Notes: generated by a model not told the origin, from the letters alone. Positions 1-8,452 are shown, counted from the first letter of the stretch. The stretch: DNA of 64,000 bases from an uncultured Chitinophagaceae bacterium (GCA_936908745.1 CAKZFX010000013.1:62001-126000), one strand, 5' to 3'. Made by a program: numbers and translations.

Positions 1-760
1 CTGCAACCGGATTTTCATTTTGCGCTATTCCTGTAATCATTACCCGGAAAAAAGAATGAGAAGGAGTTTGTTTCACCGTAACAGTTTCCGTGATTGCCAA
101 CCCGGCGTTTTGTAATAACGTTTGAATGTCCATTATCCTTTTAGCAGGTAACAATAAATAGAACCTGCCGCCCGGTTTCAACGAATGACGGATGGCCTGC
201 ACCGTTTCTTCCAGCAACAAAGAACCGTCATGGTGCGCCTTATTCTTTTTTGCATCCGGGGAGGATAATTCATTTTCATAAAAAGGGGGATTGCAAACTA
301 CAAAGTCATACTTGCCTTCATTGGCAGGGTAATAATTTTTTATGTCCGAATGAATAACGTTTACCCGTTCCTTCCACGGTGAAGCTGCACTGTTTTCTGT
401 TGCCTGTTGTGCTGCCGCTTCATCAATTTCCACTGCGTCAATATGTAAGTGAGAATTTTTCTGTGCGATCATTAAAGACAGTAAGCCTGTGCCGCATCCG
501 ATGTCGAGAAGCTTCGGATTATGCGCTGCCCGCTGCTCACTACTTGCCACTCGCTGCTCCCTTCTCGCTTGTTGTTCGTTGCTTCCGGACTCCCGACTAA
601 AGACTATTGACTCGTGGCTCTTCCCTGACTCATGACTCCCGACTAAAGACTCCTGACTCGATACCCAGGCTCCGAACAAACAACCATCCGTCGTCACTTT
701 CATAGCGCAACGGTCCTGTTGTATGCTGAATTGTTTGAATTGAAAATAAGAATTGGCCAC
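1..760 (-). CDS. TrmN6-like tRNA1(Val) adenine-N6 methyltransferase, C-terminus cut by window edge
   Basis: Class I SAM-dependent methyltransferase of the YfiC/TrmN6 family, which methylates N6 of A37 in tRNA1(Val). The N-terminus reads NSYFQFKQFSIQQDRCAMKV and then TDGCLFGAW, the family signature. The SAM-binding motif LLDIGCGTGLLSL and the catalytic NPPFYENE motif, the hallmark of adenine-N6 enzymes, follow. About 253 codons are in the window and the C-terminus continues beyond position 1. I chose the GTG at 760 because the frame has a stop (that of tsaD) 15 nt upstream and no ATG before the conserved start. The gene lies 15 nt after tsaD and is probably cotranscribed with it. Oddity: about 40 low-complexity residues rich in ES, SHES and SRES lie between GAW and LLDIG, where E. 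coli TrmN6 has about nine. Confidence 0.85.
   Translation of the reverse strand, partial: MANSYFQFKQFSIQQDRCAMKVTTDGCLFGAWVSSQESLVGSHESGKSHESIVFSRESGSNEQQARREQRVASSEQRAAHNPKLLDIGCGTGLLSLMIAQKNSHLHIDAVEIDEAAAQQATENSAASPWKERVNVIHSDIKNYYPANEGKYDFVVCNPPFYENELSSPDAKKNKAHHDGSLLLEETVQAIRHSLKPGGRFYLLLPAKRIMDIQTLLQNAGLAITETVTVKQTPSHSFFRVMITGIAQNENPVA
588..651. repeat. Direct repeat GACTCCCGACTAAAGACT (two copies) inside the TrmN6-like gene
   Basis: The 18-mer GACTCCCGACTAAAGACT is present at 588-605 and again at 634-651. Drifting GACTC/GACTA words fill the space between. The tract continues towards 515 with similar TGCTC/CACTCGC words. It looks like the word-repeat tracts found in intergenic spacers here but lies inside an open reading frame, where it is translated without a stop. 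Confidence 0.8.
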
Positions 761-775
761 GGGAATGAATTGTGC

Positions 776-1819
776 TTACCACTCTGCCCTTGCAGATGCA
801 GTGATGCTTAAGTCGGTGAACTGTTGTTCTAAAAATTTATAGTAGGCTGTAATAGCGATCATACCCGCATTGTCGGTACAATACTGGAATGAAGGGATAA
901 ATGTGTTCCAGTTATTTTTCTCACCCATTTCGGTAAATGCTTTGCGCAGGCCGCTATTGGCCGATACACCACCGGCAAGACAAATGTCTGTGATGCCTGT
1001 TTCTATCGCTGCTTTCTTTACCTTATTCAATAAGATGCTGACGATCCGTTGCTGGATGGAGGCGCAGATGTCGGCGAGGTTGTTGTCAACAAATTCTTTT
1101 TTTTCTTCTTCCGTAGCGGTGAATTCTTCTTTAAACAAGTTGCTTTTACCGGCATTTTGTAAGAAGTAAAGAATAGATGTTTTCAGGCCGCTGAAACTAA
1201 AGTTCAGTCCTTCGATCTTAGGTTCAGGAAATTTGAAGCGGGTGGGGTCGCCCTCTTTGGCATATTTATCTATCAATGGCCCGCCGGGATAGGGAAGACC
1301 CAGCATTTTGGCTGATTTATCAAAGGCCTCACCGGCTGCGTCGTCAATTGTTTCGCCGATCACTTTCATGTTGGTGGGCGATTCACACAATACAATCTGT
1401 GTATGCCCGCCGCTCACCGTTAAACATAAAAAAGGGAACGAAGGTTTTGGGTCTTCGATCAGGTTGGCCAATACATGCGCCTGCATATGATGCACTGCGA
1501 TCAATGGTTTGTTTAATGAAAGCGCTAATGATTTAGCAAATTGTGAACCCACCAGCAATGAACCGATCAGGCCGGGCGCCTGAGTAAATGCGATGGCATC
1601 AATAGCCGACAGTTCAATACCGGCTGTTTTTAACGCGGTATCAACAACCGGAACGATATGCTGCATATGCGCCCTTGAAGCCAGTTCAGGCACCACACCG
1701 CCATATTTTTCATGCACCACCTGGTTGGCTATAAAATTGGAAAGAATTTTTCCGTCCACGCATACGGCTGCCGAAGTTTCATCGCAACTGGATTCTATGG
1801 CTAAAATGATTGTTGACAA
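776..1819 (-). CDS. tsaD: tRNA N6-adenosine threonylcarbamoyltransferase TsaD
   Basis: TsaD (Kae1/Gcp/YgjD family) transfers threonylcarbamoyl from TC-AMP to A37 of ANN-decoding tRNAs, working in the cytoplasm with TsaB and TsaE. The 347-residue length fits the family. The N-terminus carries the ASKHA phosphate-binding motif AIESSCDETSAAV. The metal-binding HHMQAH motif is at about residues 110-115, and SGGHTQI and LAGGVSANSGLR follow. The start is a TTG at 1819, since no in-frame ATG precedes the conserved IILAIESSCDE. The TrmN6-like gene follows 15 nt downstream, so the pair forms a tRNA-modification transcription unit. TsaB, TsaC and TsaE are not in the window. Confidence 0.97.
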   Translation of the reverse strand: MSTIILAIESSCDETSAAVCVDGKILSNFIANQVVHEKYGGVVPELASRAHMQHIVPVVDTALKTAGIELSAIDAIAFTQAPGLIGSLLVGSQFAKSLALSLNKPLIAVHHMQAHVLANLIEDPKPSFPFLCLTVSGGHTQIVLCESPTNMKVIGETIDDAAGEAFDKSAKMLGLPYPGGPLIDKYAKEGDPTRFKFPEPKIEGLNFSFSGLKTSILYFLQNAGKSNLFKEEFTATEEEKKEFVDNNLADICASIQQRIVSILLNKVKKAAIETGITDICLAGGVSANSGLRKAFTEMGEKNNWNTFIPSFQYCTDNAGMIAITAYYKFLEQQFTDLSITASARAEW

Positions 1820-1845
1820 TTCGCTTGTTTACTTTAATGAGTTGG

Positions 1846-1853
1846 CAAAAATA
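1846..1853 (-). promoter_or_regulatory. Candidate -7 promoter box for tsaD (TATTTTTG)
   Basis: Read on the minus strand this is TATTTTTG, matching the Bacteroidota -7 consensus TANNTTTG, about 27 nt upstream of the TTG start of tsaD. I see no clear TTG -33 element at the usual 19-21 bp distance, so this is only a partial promoter match. Confidence 0.4.
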
Positions 1854-1957
1854 AATAAAATGCAGTTTCCCGCAGATCCCGCTGATGACGCTGATTTTTT
1901 TCTGCGTTAATCTGCGCAACCTGCCTGCGGGAGAAAATAGAAATTCACGGACAGATG

Positions 1958-3214
1958 TTATTTACTGCGTATCGCCACTACCGGGTCCATTTTGGCAGCC
2001 TGCAACGCAGGAATAAACCCTGCAAGGATGCCGACAAAGATGCAAATGCCAATGGCCAACAACATATAAGTAGTGGAAATGAACACAGGAAAGTCTAATG
2101 CCTGTGATAGTATAAGGGTGAGACCGAATACAAGTGACAACCCGATCAAACCGCCGATGATACAAAGGAAAGCAGACTCCAATAAAAATTCGGTAAGGAT
2201 CACACCGCTTTTTGCCCCGATGGCTTTTTTGAGCCCGATCTGGCTGGTGCGTTCGCGAACGGAAACAAACATAATATTGGCTACGCCAAACATGCCCACG
2301 ATTAATGATAAAGCAGCAATCGCCCAACCGCCGATATTCAAACCCACGAATGCTTCGCTGATACTATCGCTGAAATCATTGATGTCGTTGAGTGCAAAGT
2401 CATCTTCCTGTGTCGGTGTCAGTTTATGCAGGGCACGCATGGTACCTGTGAGATCGTCTTTTAACGCCTTGCTTGAAATATTATCCTGTCCCTGCACCAT
2501 GATCAGCGGATCAGACCTTCGTTCTTCCATCATTCCTTTTGCAAACTGGTAGGGGATCAGCACACTCTGGTCAAAATCCCAGCCGCCGATCATTTGTTTA
2601 CCTTGTTTTTTGATCACACCGATGACGAGCAGGTTTTTGCCACGCACCGATATTTCTTTGCCCACAGCCACTTCGCTGTTGCCAAATAATTTTTCGGCGA
2701 TATCATTTCCGATGACGATGATATTGCTTCCACGATCAAATTCCGCATCGGAAATATAACGGCCATCGCTGACCGCCACGGGTTGTATATCGTCGAAGTC
2801 AGGTGTGATGCCATAGATCTTTACATTGGAGAGAACGCTGCCGTGAAATTCTATTTTATCCTGTCCCTGTATGGCAAAGGCTGCGTACTTAGCAGTTACA
2901 GTGCGTTCCTTGATATGTTTGATCTCTTCAAATTTGGGAGAAGGACGGTTTACATATTTCCACCAGGGATAGTCGGGGCCGCCACCGGCACTGTAATCCC
3001 ATTTGTCAACATAAATAGTATTGGTGCCTAATGATTTTACTTCGTTCTGGATATTTTGTTCAAGGCTGTTGACGGTGGCGAGTACGCCGATGATACAGAA
3101 AATGCCGATGGTGATGCCAAACAGCGAAAGGAAAGTGCGGAGTTTATTCTTCCACAATTCCTGCAAGGCCATTTTAAAACTGCTTCCAACTATTTCGAGC
3201 CAGCGGCGGATCAT
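1958..3214 (-). CDS. MacB/FtsX-type ABC transporter permease
   Basis: Inner-membrane permease of the MacB/LolCE/FtsX superfamily, 418 residues. There is one N-terminal membrane helix at about 20-45 (LRTFLSLFGITIGIFCIIGV), a large MacB-type periplasmic core domain at about 50-265, and a C-terminal FtsX domain with three helices at about 295-410. The C-terminus has the typical ending AAKMDPVVAIRSK. Such permeases pair with a separate ATPase to power export or lipoprotein/peptide extrusion. No ATPase or adaptor is adjacent, so the partner must be elsewhere and the substrate cannot be named. The ATG at 3214 gives the typical MacB-like N-terminus. Confidence 0.88.
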   Translation of the reverse strand: MIRRWLEIVGSSFKMALQELWKNKLRTFLSLFGITIGIFCIIGVLATVNSLEQNIQNEVKSLGTNTIYVDKWDYSAGGGPDYPWWKYVNRPSPKFEEIKHIKERTVTAKYAAFAIQGQDKIEFHGSVLSNVKIYGITPDFDDIQPVAVSDGRYISDAEFDRGSNIIVIGNDIAEKLFGNSEVAVGKEISVRGKNLLVIGVIKKQGKQMIGGWDFDQSVLIPYQFAKGMMEERRSDPLIMVQGQDNISSKALKDDLTGTMRALHKLTPTQEDDFALNDINDFSDSISEAFVGLNIGGWAIAALSLIVGMFGVANIMFVSVRERTSQIGLKKAIGAKSGVILTEFLLESAFLCIIGGLIGLSLVFGLTLILSQALDFPVFISTTYMLLAIGICIFVGILAGFIPALQAAKMDPVVAIRSK

Positions 3215-3234
3215 TGGTCAAATTTAGGTTTTTT

Positions 3235-3373
3235 ACCGCAGAGAGATATCTAACCGCTAACCTGCCTGTCGGCAGACAGGGGCGGAAAGGCGCAAGGATT
3301 CTTTATGTAAGAAAACTCTGTGTTTCTCTGTACCTCCGTGATTCTCTGTGGCCTTAGTGACTTTGTGGGAAAC
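3235..3373 (+). repeat. Dispersed repeat, copy 1 (carries the 20-bp palindrome)
   Basis: Intergenic element that begins ACCGCAGAGA, passes through TAACCGCTAA and GGCGGAAAGGCGCAAGGA, and ends in TTTGTGGGAAAC. The same ordered blocks occur at 58358-58482, 58497-58620, 58627-58751 and 61324-61499. It fills most of the spacer between the permease gene and the acetyltransferase gene. No reading frame of note lies inside. Confidence 0.8.
3261..3280. repeat. 20-bp quasi-palindrome CCTGCCTGTCGGCAGACAGG, copy A
   Basis: The two 10-bp halves can pair as a hairpin with one mismatch and one G-T wobble. It interrupts the surrounding repeat exactly between TAACCGCTAA and GGCGGAAAGG. In the unoccupied copy at 58627-58751 the equivalent blocks TAACCGCCAA and GACGGAAAGA are contiguous. 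Confidence 0.85.
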
Positions 3374-3384
3374 ATTTTTTTTCT

Positions 3385-3454
3385 TACCACATAGGTACAT
3401 AGGTGTGCAACCATTTACCTATGTGTATCTATGATTTTATGCTCCTATGTGGTA
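3385..3454. other. Nested inverted repeat (long hairpin) upstream of the acetyltransferase 3' end
   Basis: The outer arms TACCACATAGG (3385-3395) and CCTATGTGGTA (3444-3454) are perfectly complementary. The inner arms ACATAGGT (3397-3404) and ACCTATGT (3418-3425) also pair. The word ACATAGGT is reused in both stems. No T-run follows that would make it a classical terminator. It could act as a transcript-end structure between two minus-strand genes. Confidence 0.6.
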
Positions 3455-3494
3455 AAAAGCATGTCATAGAAATTTCGTATCTTTGTAGCATAGA

Positions 3495-4019
3495 CTACAG
3501 CTCAATTTCGTAGTACAATAATTCCTCTTTTCCCTCTTCCAGTGTCAGTGTTTTAATGAATTGCAATCCCAGTTTTTCGATCAGTTTTTGCGAAGCATAA
3601 TTTTCTTTTACCGTGATGGCGCTGATTTTTTCCAGGTTAAAATCTTCTTTTGCTGCTTTTAATAAACGGCTGGCCGCTTCATAGCCATATCCTTTGCCTT
3701 CGTTTTCCGGCAGGAATGCAAAACCGATATCCGTTACCGTCAATCCCGGGCGTTGGTACAATCCGCAAACGCCGACCGCAGTATTGTTTTCTTTATTGAT
3801 CAGAATATTATTGCCAAAGCCTGTTCTTTCCAGTTGGCTTAACATTCTTTCTTTGATATAAGCAGCGGCCTGTTCTTTGGTATGTACGTTGCGGTCGCCG
3901 ATAAACTGCAACCATTTTGGTGTATTCAGTATTTGCAAAATAAATGGCGCATCTGTTTCCGCAACGGGTCTGATAAAAAGCCGTTCGGTTTCAAATGATT
4001 TGTAAGAAGCGTTAGTCAT
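3495..4019 (-). CDS. GNAT family N-acetyltransferase (RimJ/RimL-like)
   Basis: 174-residue acetyltransferase of the Acetyltransf_3/RimJ-RimL group, which moves an acetyl group from acetyl-CoA to an amine. The N-terminal FETERLFIRPVAETDAP is the usual first strand of this group. An acetyl-CoA loop of the form NEGKGYGYEAASRLL is at about residues 113-127, followed by AITVKENYASQKLIEKLGL, the conserved C-terminal block. The acceptor cannot be deduced from sequence. It precedes a repeat-filled spacer and lies 21 nt downstream of the next minus-strand methyltransferase gene, so the two may be cotranscribed. Confidence 0.88.
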   Translation of the reverse strand: MTNASYKSFETERLFIRPVAETDAPFILQILNTPKWLQFIGDRNVHTKEQAAAYIKERMLSQLERTGFGNNILINKENNTAVGVCGLYQRPGLTVTDIGFAFLPENEGKGYGYEAASRLLKAAKEDFNLEKISAITVKENYASQKLIEKLGLQFIKTLTLEEGKEELLYYEIEL

Positions 4020-4040
4020 GCAAGTATAGATTCGTTGTTT

Positions 4041-4607
4041 TTATTCCTTCCTGATTATTAAGTATTCAAGCCGTACAGATAAACGGTTGCCGATTTTACA
4101 GGGTTTAAAGTCACTTTCTTTGAAACCGAGGTTGTAAAATGTTTCCCTGAAGTCCCTGAAATCCCGCCCGATCAAAAGCCCGTTTTCCCGGATCTTGGGT
4201 ATCCATGTTCCGATCATTTCCTGGTGAAAACCCGCCATCGGTTTGCATTGCAGGTCGTAAAAAATAAAATCATAGGTTTCATTTTCAGTTCCTGCTGCTA
4301 TTTGTTTGGCATCGCCTTTTAAAAGTGTAACCCGGTCTGCAAATTTTTTCAATTTCCGTTTACACCTCTGTTCGTTTTTATTGTTGTCTTTATAAGCGCC
4401 GCCTTCGATCACTTCCCACAGGTCAATTCCTGTAAGATGAATGTTTTTGTTGCGTTTAAGCACCTGGCACATACTTCGTCCTGCTTTGGCGCCAAGTTCT
4501 AAACCGCGTTTAAATTCCTGTTCCCTGATAAAATAAGGAAGATCAAATATAAACCAGCCTTTAAATTTTATCCAGTGGAGCCATCCCTTTTTTTTCTCGT
4601 TTTGCAT
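4041..4607 (-). CDS. Class I SAM-dependent methyltransferase-like protein
   Basis: 188-residue protein with a Rossmann-type methyltransferase core. The GxG-like motif GLELGAKAGRSMCQVL is at about residues 36-51, an acidic end of strand 2 appears in LTGIDLWE, and a motif-III-like YDFIFYDLQ follows. The arrangement resembles Methyltransf_24-type proteins that act on small molecules or sugars. The middle (DNNKNEQRCKRKLKKF) is very basic. The substrate is unknown. It sits upstream of the acetyltransferase on the same strand with a 21-nt spacer. Confidence 0.65.
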   Translation of the reverse strand: MQNEKKKGWLHWIKFKGWFIFDLPYFIREQEFKRGLELGAKAGRSMCQVLKRNKNIHLTGIDLWEVIEGGAYKDNNKNEQRCKRKLKKFADRVTLLKGDAKQIAAGTENETYDFIFYDLQCKPMAGFHQEMIGTWIPKIRENGLLIGRDFRDFRETFYNLGFKESDFKPCKIGNRLSVRLEYLIIRKE

Positions 4608-4974
4608 ATGCCGGAGTTTTTTAAAGTGACTGCCAAACCTTGTTGAAGGACAGGCAGGTGAATGTTTCCCGGTGAAGCGGGAGGTTTGTGTAATGACCGG
4701 CTTATGGCAATGATGATTGTGTTTTGACGCCAGGGAGTTTATGGTCGGGGTGGTGGAGGCAATGAATGAGAATGTGAACAGTTTTTTGAGATTTCAGGGC
4801 GCAATCAGCGTATGCTCATCAGTAAGACCCGGGGAGTTGGGAAATGAGTGGTGACCAAATTTAGTGAATAGGAAATTACCCGGAGGTTAGAATAAAAGGC
4901 AGGCCAGGGTCGCCAGATTTATGAGATCCACCCAACTTTTTGCATAGCGCAATGTTATTGTAGAAAATAGCTGA
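4608..4974. other. Gene-free spacer
   Basis: About 370 bp between divergent genes. I find no convincing reading frame, RNA or strong promoter match. GACAGGCAGG at 4649-4658 matches half of the 20-bp palindrome seen elsewhere, possibly a decayed copy. The promoters for the methyltransferase (minus) and the oxidoreductase (plus) presumably lie here. Confidence 0.5.
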
Positions 4975-5988
4975 ATGTCATCTCCTGATAAAGTTGCTTA
5001 CTCCGTATTAGACCTTGCCACCGTATTGGAAGGAAAAACAGCCGCCGATAGTTTTCACAACAGTTTGTTGCTGGCGCAGCGGGCGGAGCAACTGGGCTTC
5101 TCCCGTTACTGGTTTGCAGAGCATCATAATATGGCGGGTGTTGCCAGTTCGGCTACGTCGGTGCTTATTGGTTATGTGGCGGGCGGTACTTCCACGATCC
5201 GTGTAGGGTCGGGTGGTATCATGTTGCCCAACCATGCGCCGCTGATCGTGGCAGAGCAGTTTGGTACACTGGCTTCTTTGTATCCGGGTCGTATTGATCT
5301 CGGCCTGGGCCGTGCACCGGGTACGGACCAACTGACAGCGATGGCGATCCGTGGACGCAATTTTGGTGGTGAACATAATTTCCCGGCCGATATACAACAG
5401 TTGCAAAAGTTTTTTTCATCGGCCAACAGCACGAGCAACCTGCGGGCCATTCCCGGCGAGGGGTTGGATATCCCGATCTGGGTGCTGGGTTCGAGTACAG
5501 ACAGTGCAAGGGTGGCGGCTGCCATGGGTCTTCCCTACGCCTTTGCCAGCCATTTTGCACCCACTTATTTTATGGAAGCAATTCGCCTTTACCGCCACTA
5601 CTTTGAGCCTTCTGAGCACTTAAAAGAGCCTTACGTGCTGGCCTGTGTCAACGCAGTTGCCGCCGATACTGACGAAGAAGCGCAAAAACTGGCGACTTCG
5701 GTGCAACAGTTGTTTTTGGGCGTTATCACGGGTAAGCGTGGTTTATTGCAACCGCCGGTGGAAGATGTAAACAATGCGTTAACGGCAGAACAAGCCTATG
5801 CTGTGCAGCAGATGTTATACTATTCATTTATCGGCAGCTCCTCCACCATTGAAAAAGAATTGGCGTTGTTTATTGAAGAAACGCAGGTGAATGAAGTGAT
5901 GGCCACTTCACATATTTATGACCATGCGGCAAGGGTGCATTCGTATGAATTGTTTGCGTCGGCGATGGGGGCGGTGAATGAAAGATGA
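4975..5988 (+). CDS. LLM class flavin-dependent oxidoreductase (luciferase-like monooxygenase)
   Basis: 337-residue TIM-barrel enzyme of the bacterial luciferase superfamily, which uses reduced flavin to oxidise an organic substrate. Typical blocks are YSVLDLATVLEG at the N-terminus, RYWFAEHHNM at about residues 43-52 (the conserved AEHH), SGGIMLPNHAPLIVAEQFGTL at about 79-98, and GRIDLGLGRAPGTD at about 105-118. The last is the flavin-pocket motif of the YhbW-like subgroup. The ATG at 4975 gives a normal N-terminus for the subgroup. The substrate is not deducible. It stands alone on the plus strand, 20 nt from a convergent small gene. Confidence 0.92.
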   Translation: MSSPDKVAYSVLDLATVLEGKTAADSFHNSLLLAQRAEQLGFSRYWFAEHHNMAGVASSATSVLIGYVAGGTSTIRVGSGGIMLPNHAPLIVAEQFGTLASLYPGRIDLGLGRAPGTDQLTAMAIRGRNFGGEHNFPADIQQLQKFFSSANSTSNLRAIPGEGLDIPIWVLGSSTDSARVAAAMGLPYAFASHFAPTYFMEAIRLYRHYFEPSEHLKEPYVLACVNAVAADTDEEAQKLATSVQQLFLGVITGKRGLLQPPVEDVNNALTAEQAYAVQQMLYYSFIGSSSTIEKELALFIEETQVNEVMATSHIYDHAARVHSYELFASAMGAVNER

Positions 5989-6007
5989 TTTGCAGAGCGA
6001 TAGTTAC

Positions 6008-6259
6008 CTAATCTGTATAAGGGACACCGATATGCAAATAGTTAATAAACAAAGATAAAAGAAGCAATACAATAGCAATGCCTTTGATCTTGTAAACGTA
6101 CAACCAGAAGGAAAGGAGTAATGCGATCAGAACATTTTCAGGATACCCTCTCCCTGCAAAATTTAACATCGGTAAAATAATGTTCAGCGAAATGAGTATC
6201 CGGCATGCCCATTCGCCAAAGCTGTTGTTTAAAAAGATAGCTGATTTAAGTAGTTGCAT
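6008..6259 (-). CDS. Small hypothetical membrane protein
   Basis: 83 residues with two or three hydrophobic stretches: about residues 20-35 (ILISLNIILPMLNF), 43-56 (VLIALLLSFWLYVY) and 60-76 (GIAIVLLLLSLFINYL). It is rich in Leu and Ile and ends in a short polar tail. I recognise no family. It is convergent with the oxidoreductase gene, with 19 nt between the stops. Support is the membrane-protein pattern and its position in otherwise empty sequence. Confidence 0.5.
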   Translation of the reverse strand: MQLLKSAIFLNNSFGEWACRILISLNIILPMLNFAGRGYPENVLIALLLSFWLYVYKIKGIAIVLLLLSLFINYLHIGVPYTD

Positions 6260-6562
6260 ATTTCGATGTATCGGTGGTTTAAGTAAGTGTATTAAACAAA
6301 TATTGAATGAGGCTATTTTATCCGTGATGCTTGCAATTTGACAGGATTGCGATAAACAAGAAAATGAAAGCTGAAAGTTTTATCATCCCTTTAAATATAC
6401 AAAGAGGACGCTGAATTCTCAGTGTCATATTTGATCTGGTTGTATTATGTACACTAAAGGTTAACCCGTATTTATTAAAAATCAATTGCATTTTATTAGC
6501 ATTCAAAAAAGATATGTATAATCTTTAGCGCCGGATTCAGTCCTTTAAAAAACCACCAACCA
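6260..6562. other. Spacer with a tiny lipoprotein-like peptide frame
   Basis: AT-rich spacer upstream of the LamG gene. On the minus strand, 6386-6318 encodes the 22-residue peptide MIKLSAFIFLFIAILSNC followed by KHHG and a stop. This is a nearly complete lipoprotein signal peptide (lipobox LSNC) with almost no mature part. It could be a decayed lipoprotein gene or a minute lipopeptide. No other coding signal is seen. Confidence 0.3.
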
Positions 6563-8431
6563 ATGAAGAACCTGTTACCGCTACTGGTAGTAACCCTCCT
6601 TGCATTTACTGCGAACTCCCAAACCAATTATGCGATCAACCTGAATGGCTCCAATCAATGGGCCAGCATCGGTGCACCTATTCCCAACAACAGTTCCTAT
6701 ACCAAAGAAGCATGGATCAATGTGGGCAGCGTTGGCGGGTCACAAAATATTATTTCTTCCAGCGGCGCACCGTTGTGGCTCAATGGAAGTGTATTGTCGG
6801 CCGGTCATGGCGGCAATTATACCCAGGTGACGGATATTGCTCCTTTTGTCGCGGGCAAGTGGACACATGTGGCCGTTACCTATGATGCAGCAACGACTAC
6901 GATGAAGCTGTATCGTGATGGAATATTGGTAAGCACCAATACAGGCGTGGCAGCTAATTATAATAATGAAACTGTTTTCCTTGCTTCGCACAGCAGCGGT
7001 TCAAGCCTGATAAACGGCCTGATGGATGAAGTGCGGATCTGGACGGTGGCGCTGACAGCCGCACAGTTGAAACAGTATATGCACAGCGGTCCTCCGGTTA
7101 GTGCAAGTGGTTTGGCGGCTTATTATAAATGCAATGATGGTTCAGGCGCTGTATTAACCAATGCCACAGGCGGCGTTAACGGCACGTTGCAAAATGCGCC
7201 TTTATGGTTGGCATCAGCGGTAGCCGGTCCGGGCAATGCGATCACATTCGACGGTGTTGACGATCATATCGTGATCCCTCATATGGTCAGCAGCGATTTT
7301 ACAGTAGAGTGCTGGATCAAAACAACAATGACCGGCACTTCGGGCAGCCAATGGTTTGCCGGCAGCGGTATTGTGGATGCTGAAATGCCGGGTGAGACCA
7401 ACGACTGGGGATTGACGCTGAACGGCAACCGGATCTCTTTTGGCATTGGTCAGCCCGACCGGACTATTTTTTCTCTTTCCACCGTCAACACGGGTGCATG
7501 GGTACATGTGGCAGCGAGCTGGCAACAGTCAACCGGTGAAATGAAGTTATATATCAATGGCGTGCTGGAAGCCACCAGCAACGGCAGCTTGTCAGTACGA
7601 AGTGCGCCCACGAGGATTGTAATGGGACGAAAACAAAATAATGAAGACCCTCTGAACGGCTCTCTGGATGAGGTAAGAATATGGAATGAAGTGCGCACGC
7701 CGGTACAGCTATTGGCATATATGAACAGGGAACTGGCAGCGGCTACTCAACCTACACTACTGGCTTATTATAATTTTAACCAGGGCGTCAGCAATGGCAG
7801 CAATGCGGGTCTTACTACATTGATAGATGTAAAGGGGAATAACAATGGTGTGCTGACTAATTTTTCGTTGTCGGGTACGGCTTCCAATTTTACCACGCAA
7901 AATGTGTCGATGCTGACCTTGCCTTTGCAATGGCTGAATTTTACGGCACAGAAACAGAATAATGCGGTGTTGCTGAAATGGAGTACGGCACAGGAGGAAA
8001 ATACAAAGGATTTTATTGTGCAGCATAGCGCCAATGCAACCAATTGGACGAATATAGCCGTGTTGCCTGCTGCCGGAACTTATGCCGCAGTTTCTGATTA
8101 CAGTTGCGTGCATACCAGTCCTGCCAGCGTTAATTATTACCGCATCCTGCAAACGGATATGGATGGCAGGAGCAGTTATAGTGATGTGCGGGTGCTGGCG
8201 TTTACGAATTCGCTTCCATTGTTTGCACTACGCAATAATCCTGTTTCGGATGGTATTGCTGTGGTGACGGTGAATAAACCGACAACGCTTTCTTTGTATA
8301 ATCTTGCAGGTAAGCTGCTGTGGAAGCAACATTTAAAAGAAGGTTCTCATTCGATTGATCTTAGCAGATACGCTAAAGGGATGTATGTGTTGAGTGGGGG
8401 TGGTGAGGGGAAGAGTTTTTTAATTCAATAA
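6563..8431 (+). CDS. Secreted double-LamG protein with type IX secretion sorting domain
   Basis: 622-residue exported protein. A Sec signal peptide is at about residues 1-19 (MKNLLPLLVVTLLAFTANS). Two concanavalin A-like LamG_3 domains follow at about 20-200 and 225-410. Each ends in the characteristic LMDEVRIWTVALT or LDEVRIWNEVRTP block, and ARDGILVSTN-type strands mark an internal duplication. A linker region with VLLKWSTAQEENTKDFIVQHS, commonly found before T9SS tails, is at about 460-540. The C-terminal 80 residues form a type A sorting domain (NPVSDGIAVV, LYNLAGKLL, LSRYAKGMYVL). LamG domains bind glycans or proteins, so a surface adhesin or carbohydrate-binding role is likely, with no catalytic domain seen. 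A rho-independent terminator follows at 8453. Confidence 0.92.
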   Translation: MKNLLPLLVVTLLAFTANSQTNYAINLNGSNQWASIGAPIPNNSSYTKEAWINVGSVGGSQNIISSSGAPLWLNGSVLSAGHGGNYTQVTDIAPFVAGKWTHVAVTYDAATTTMKLYRDGILVSTNTGVAANYNNETVFLASHSSGSSLINGLMDEVRIWTVALTAAQLKQYMHSGPPVSASGLAAYYKCNDGSGAVLTNATGGVNGTLQNAPLWLASAVAGPGNAITFDGVDDHIVIPHMVSSDFTVECWIKTTMTGTSGSQWFAGSGIVDAEMPGETNDWGLTLNGNRISFGIGQPDRTIFSLSTVNTGAWVHVAASWQQSTGEMKLYINGVLEATSNGSLSVRSAPTRIVMGRKQNNEDPLNGSLDEVRIWNEVRTPVQLLAYMNRELAAATQPTLLAYYNFNQGVSNGSNAGLTTLIDVKGNNNGVLTNFSLSGTASNFTTQNVSMLTLPLQWLNFTAQKQNNAVLLKWSTAQEENTKDFIVQHSANATNWTNIAVLPAAGTYAAVSDYSCVHTSPASVNYYRILQTDMDGRSSYSDVRVLAFTNSLPLFALRNNPVSDGIAVVTVNKPTTLSLYNLAGKLLWKQHLKEGSHSIDLSRYAKGMYVLSGGGEGKSFLIQ

Positions 8432-8452
8432 GAAGTTTGAGATAAAATGTTG

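Noticed and set aside
3235..3373. Repeat cluster considered as a CRISPR array or riboswitch
   Set aside because: Repeats are not regularly spaced with unique spacers, no cas genes occur, and the folds seen are simple palindromes, not a known riboswitch.
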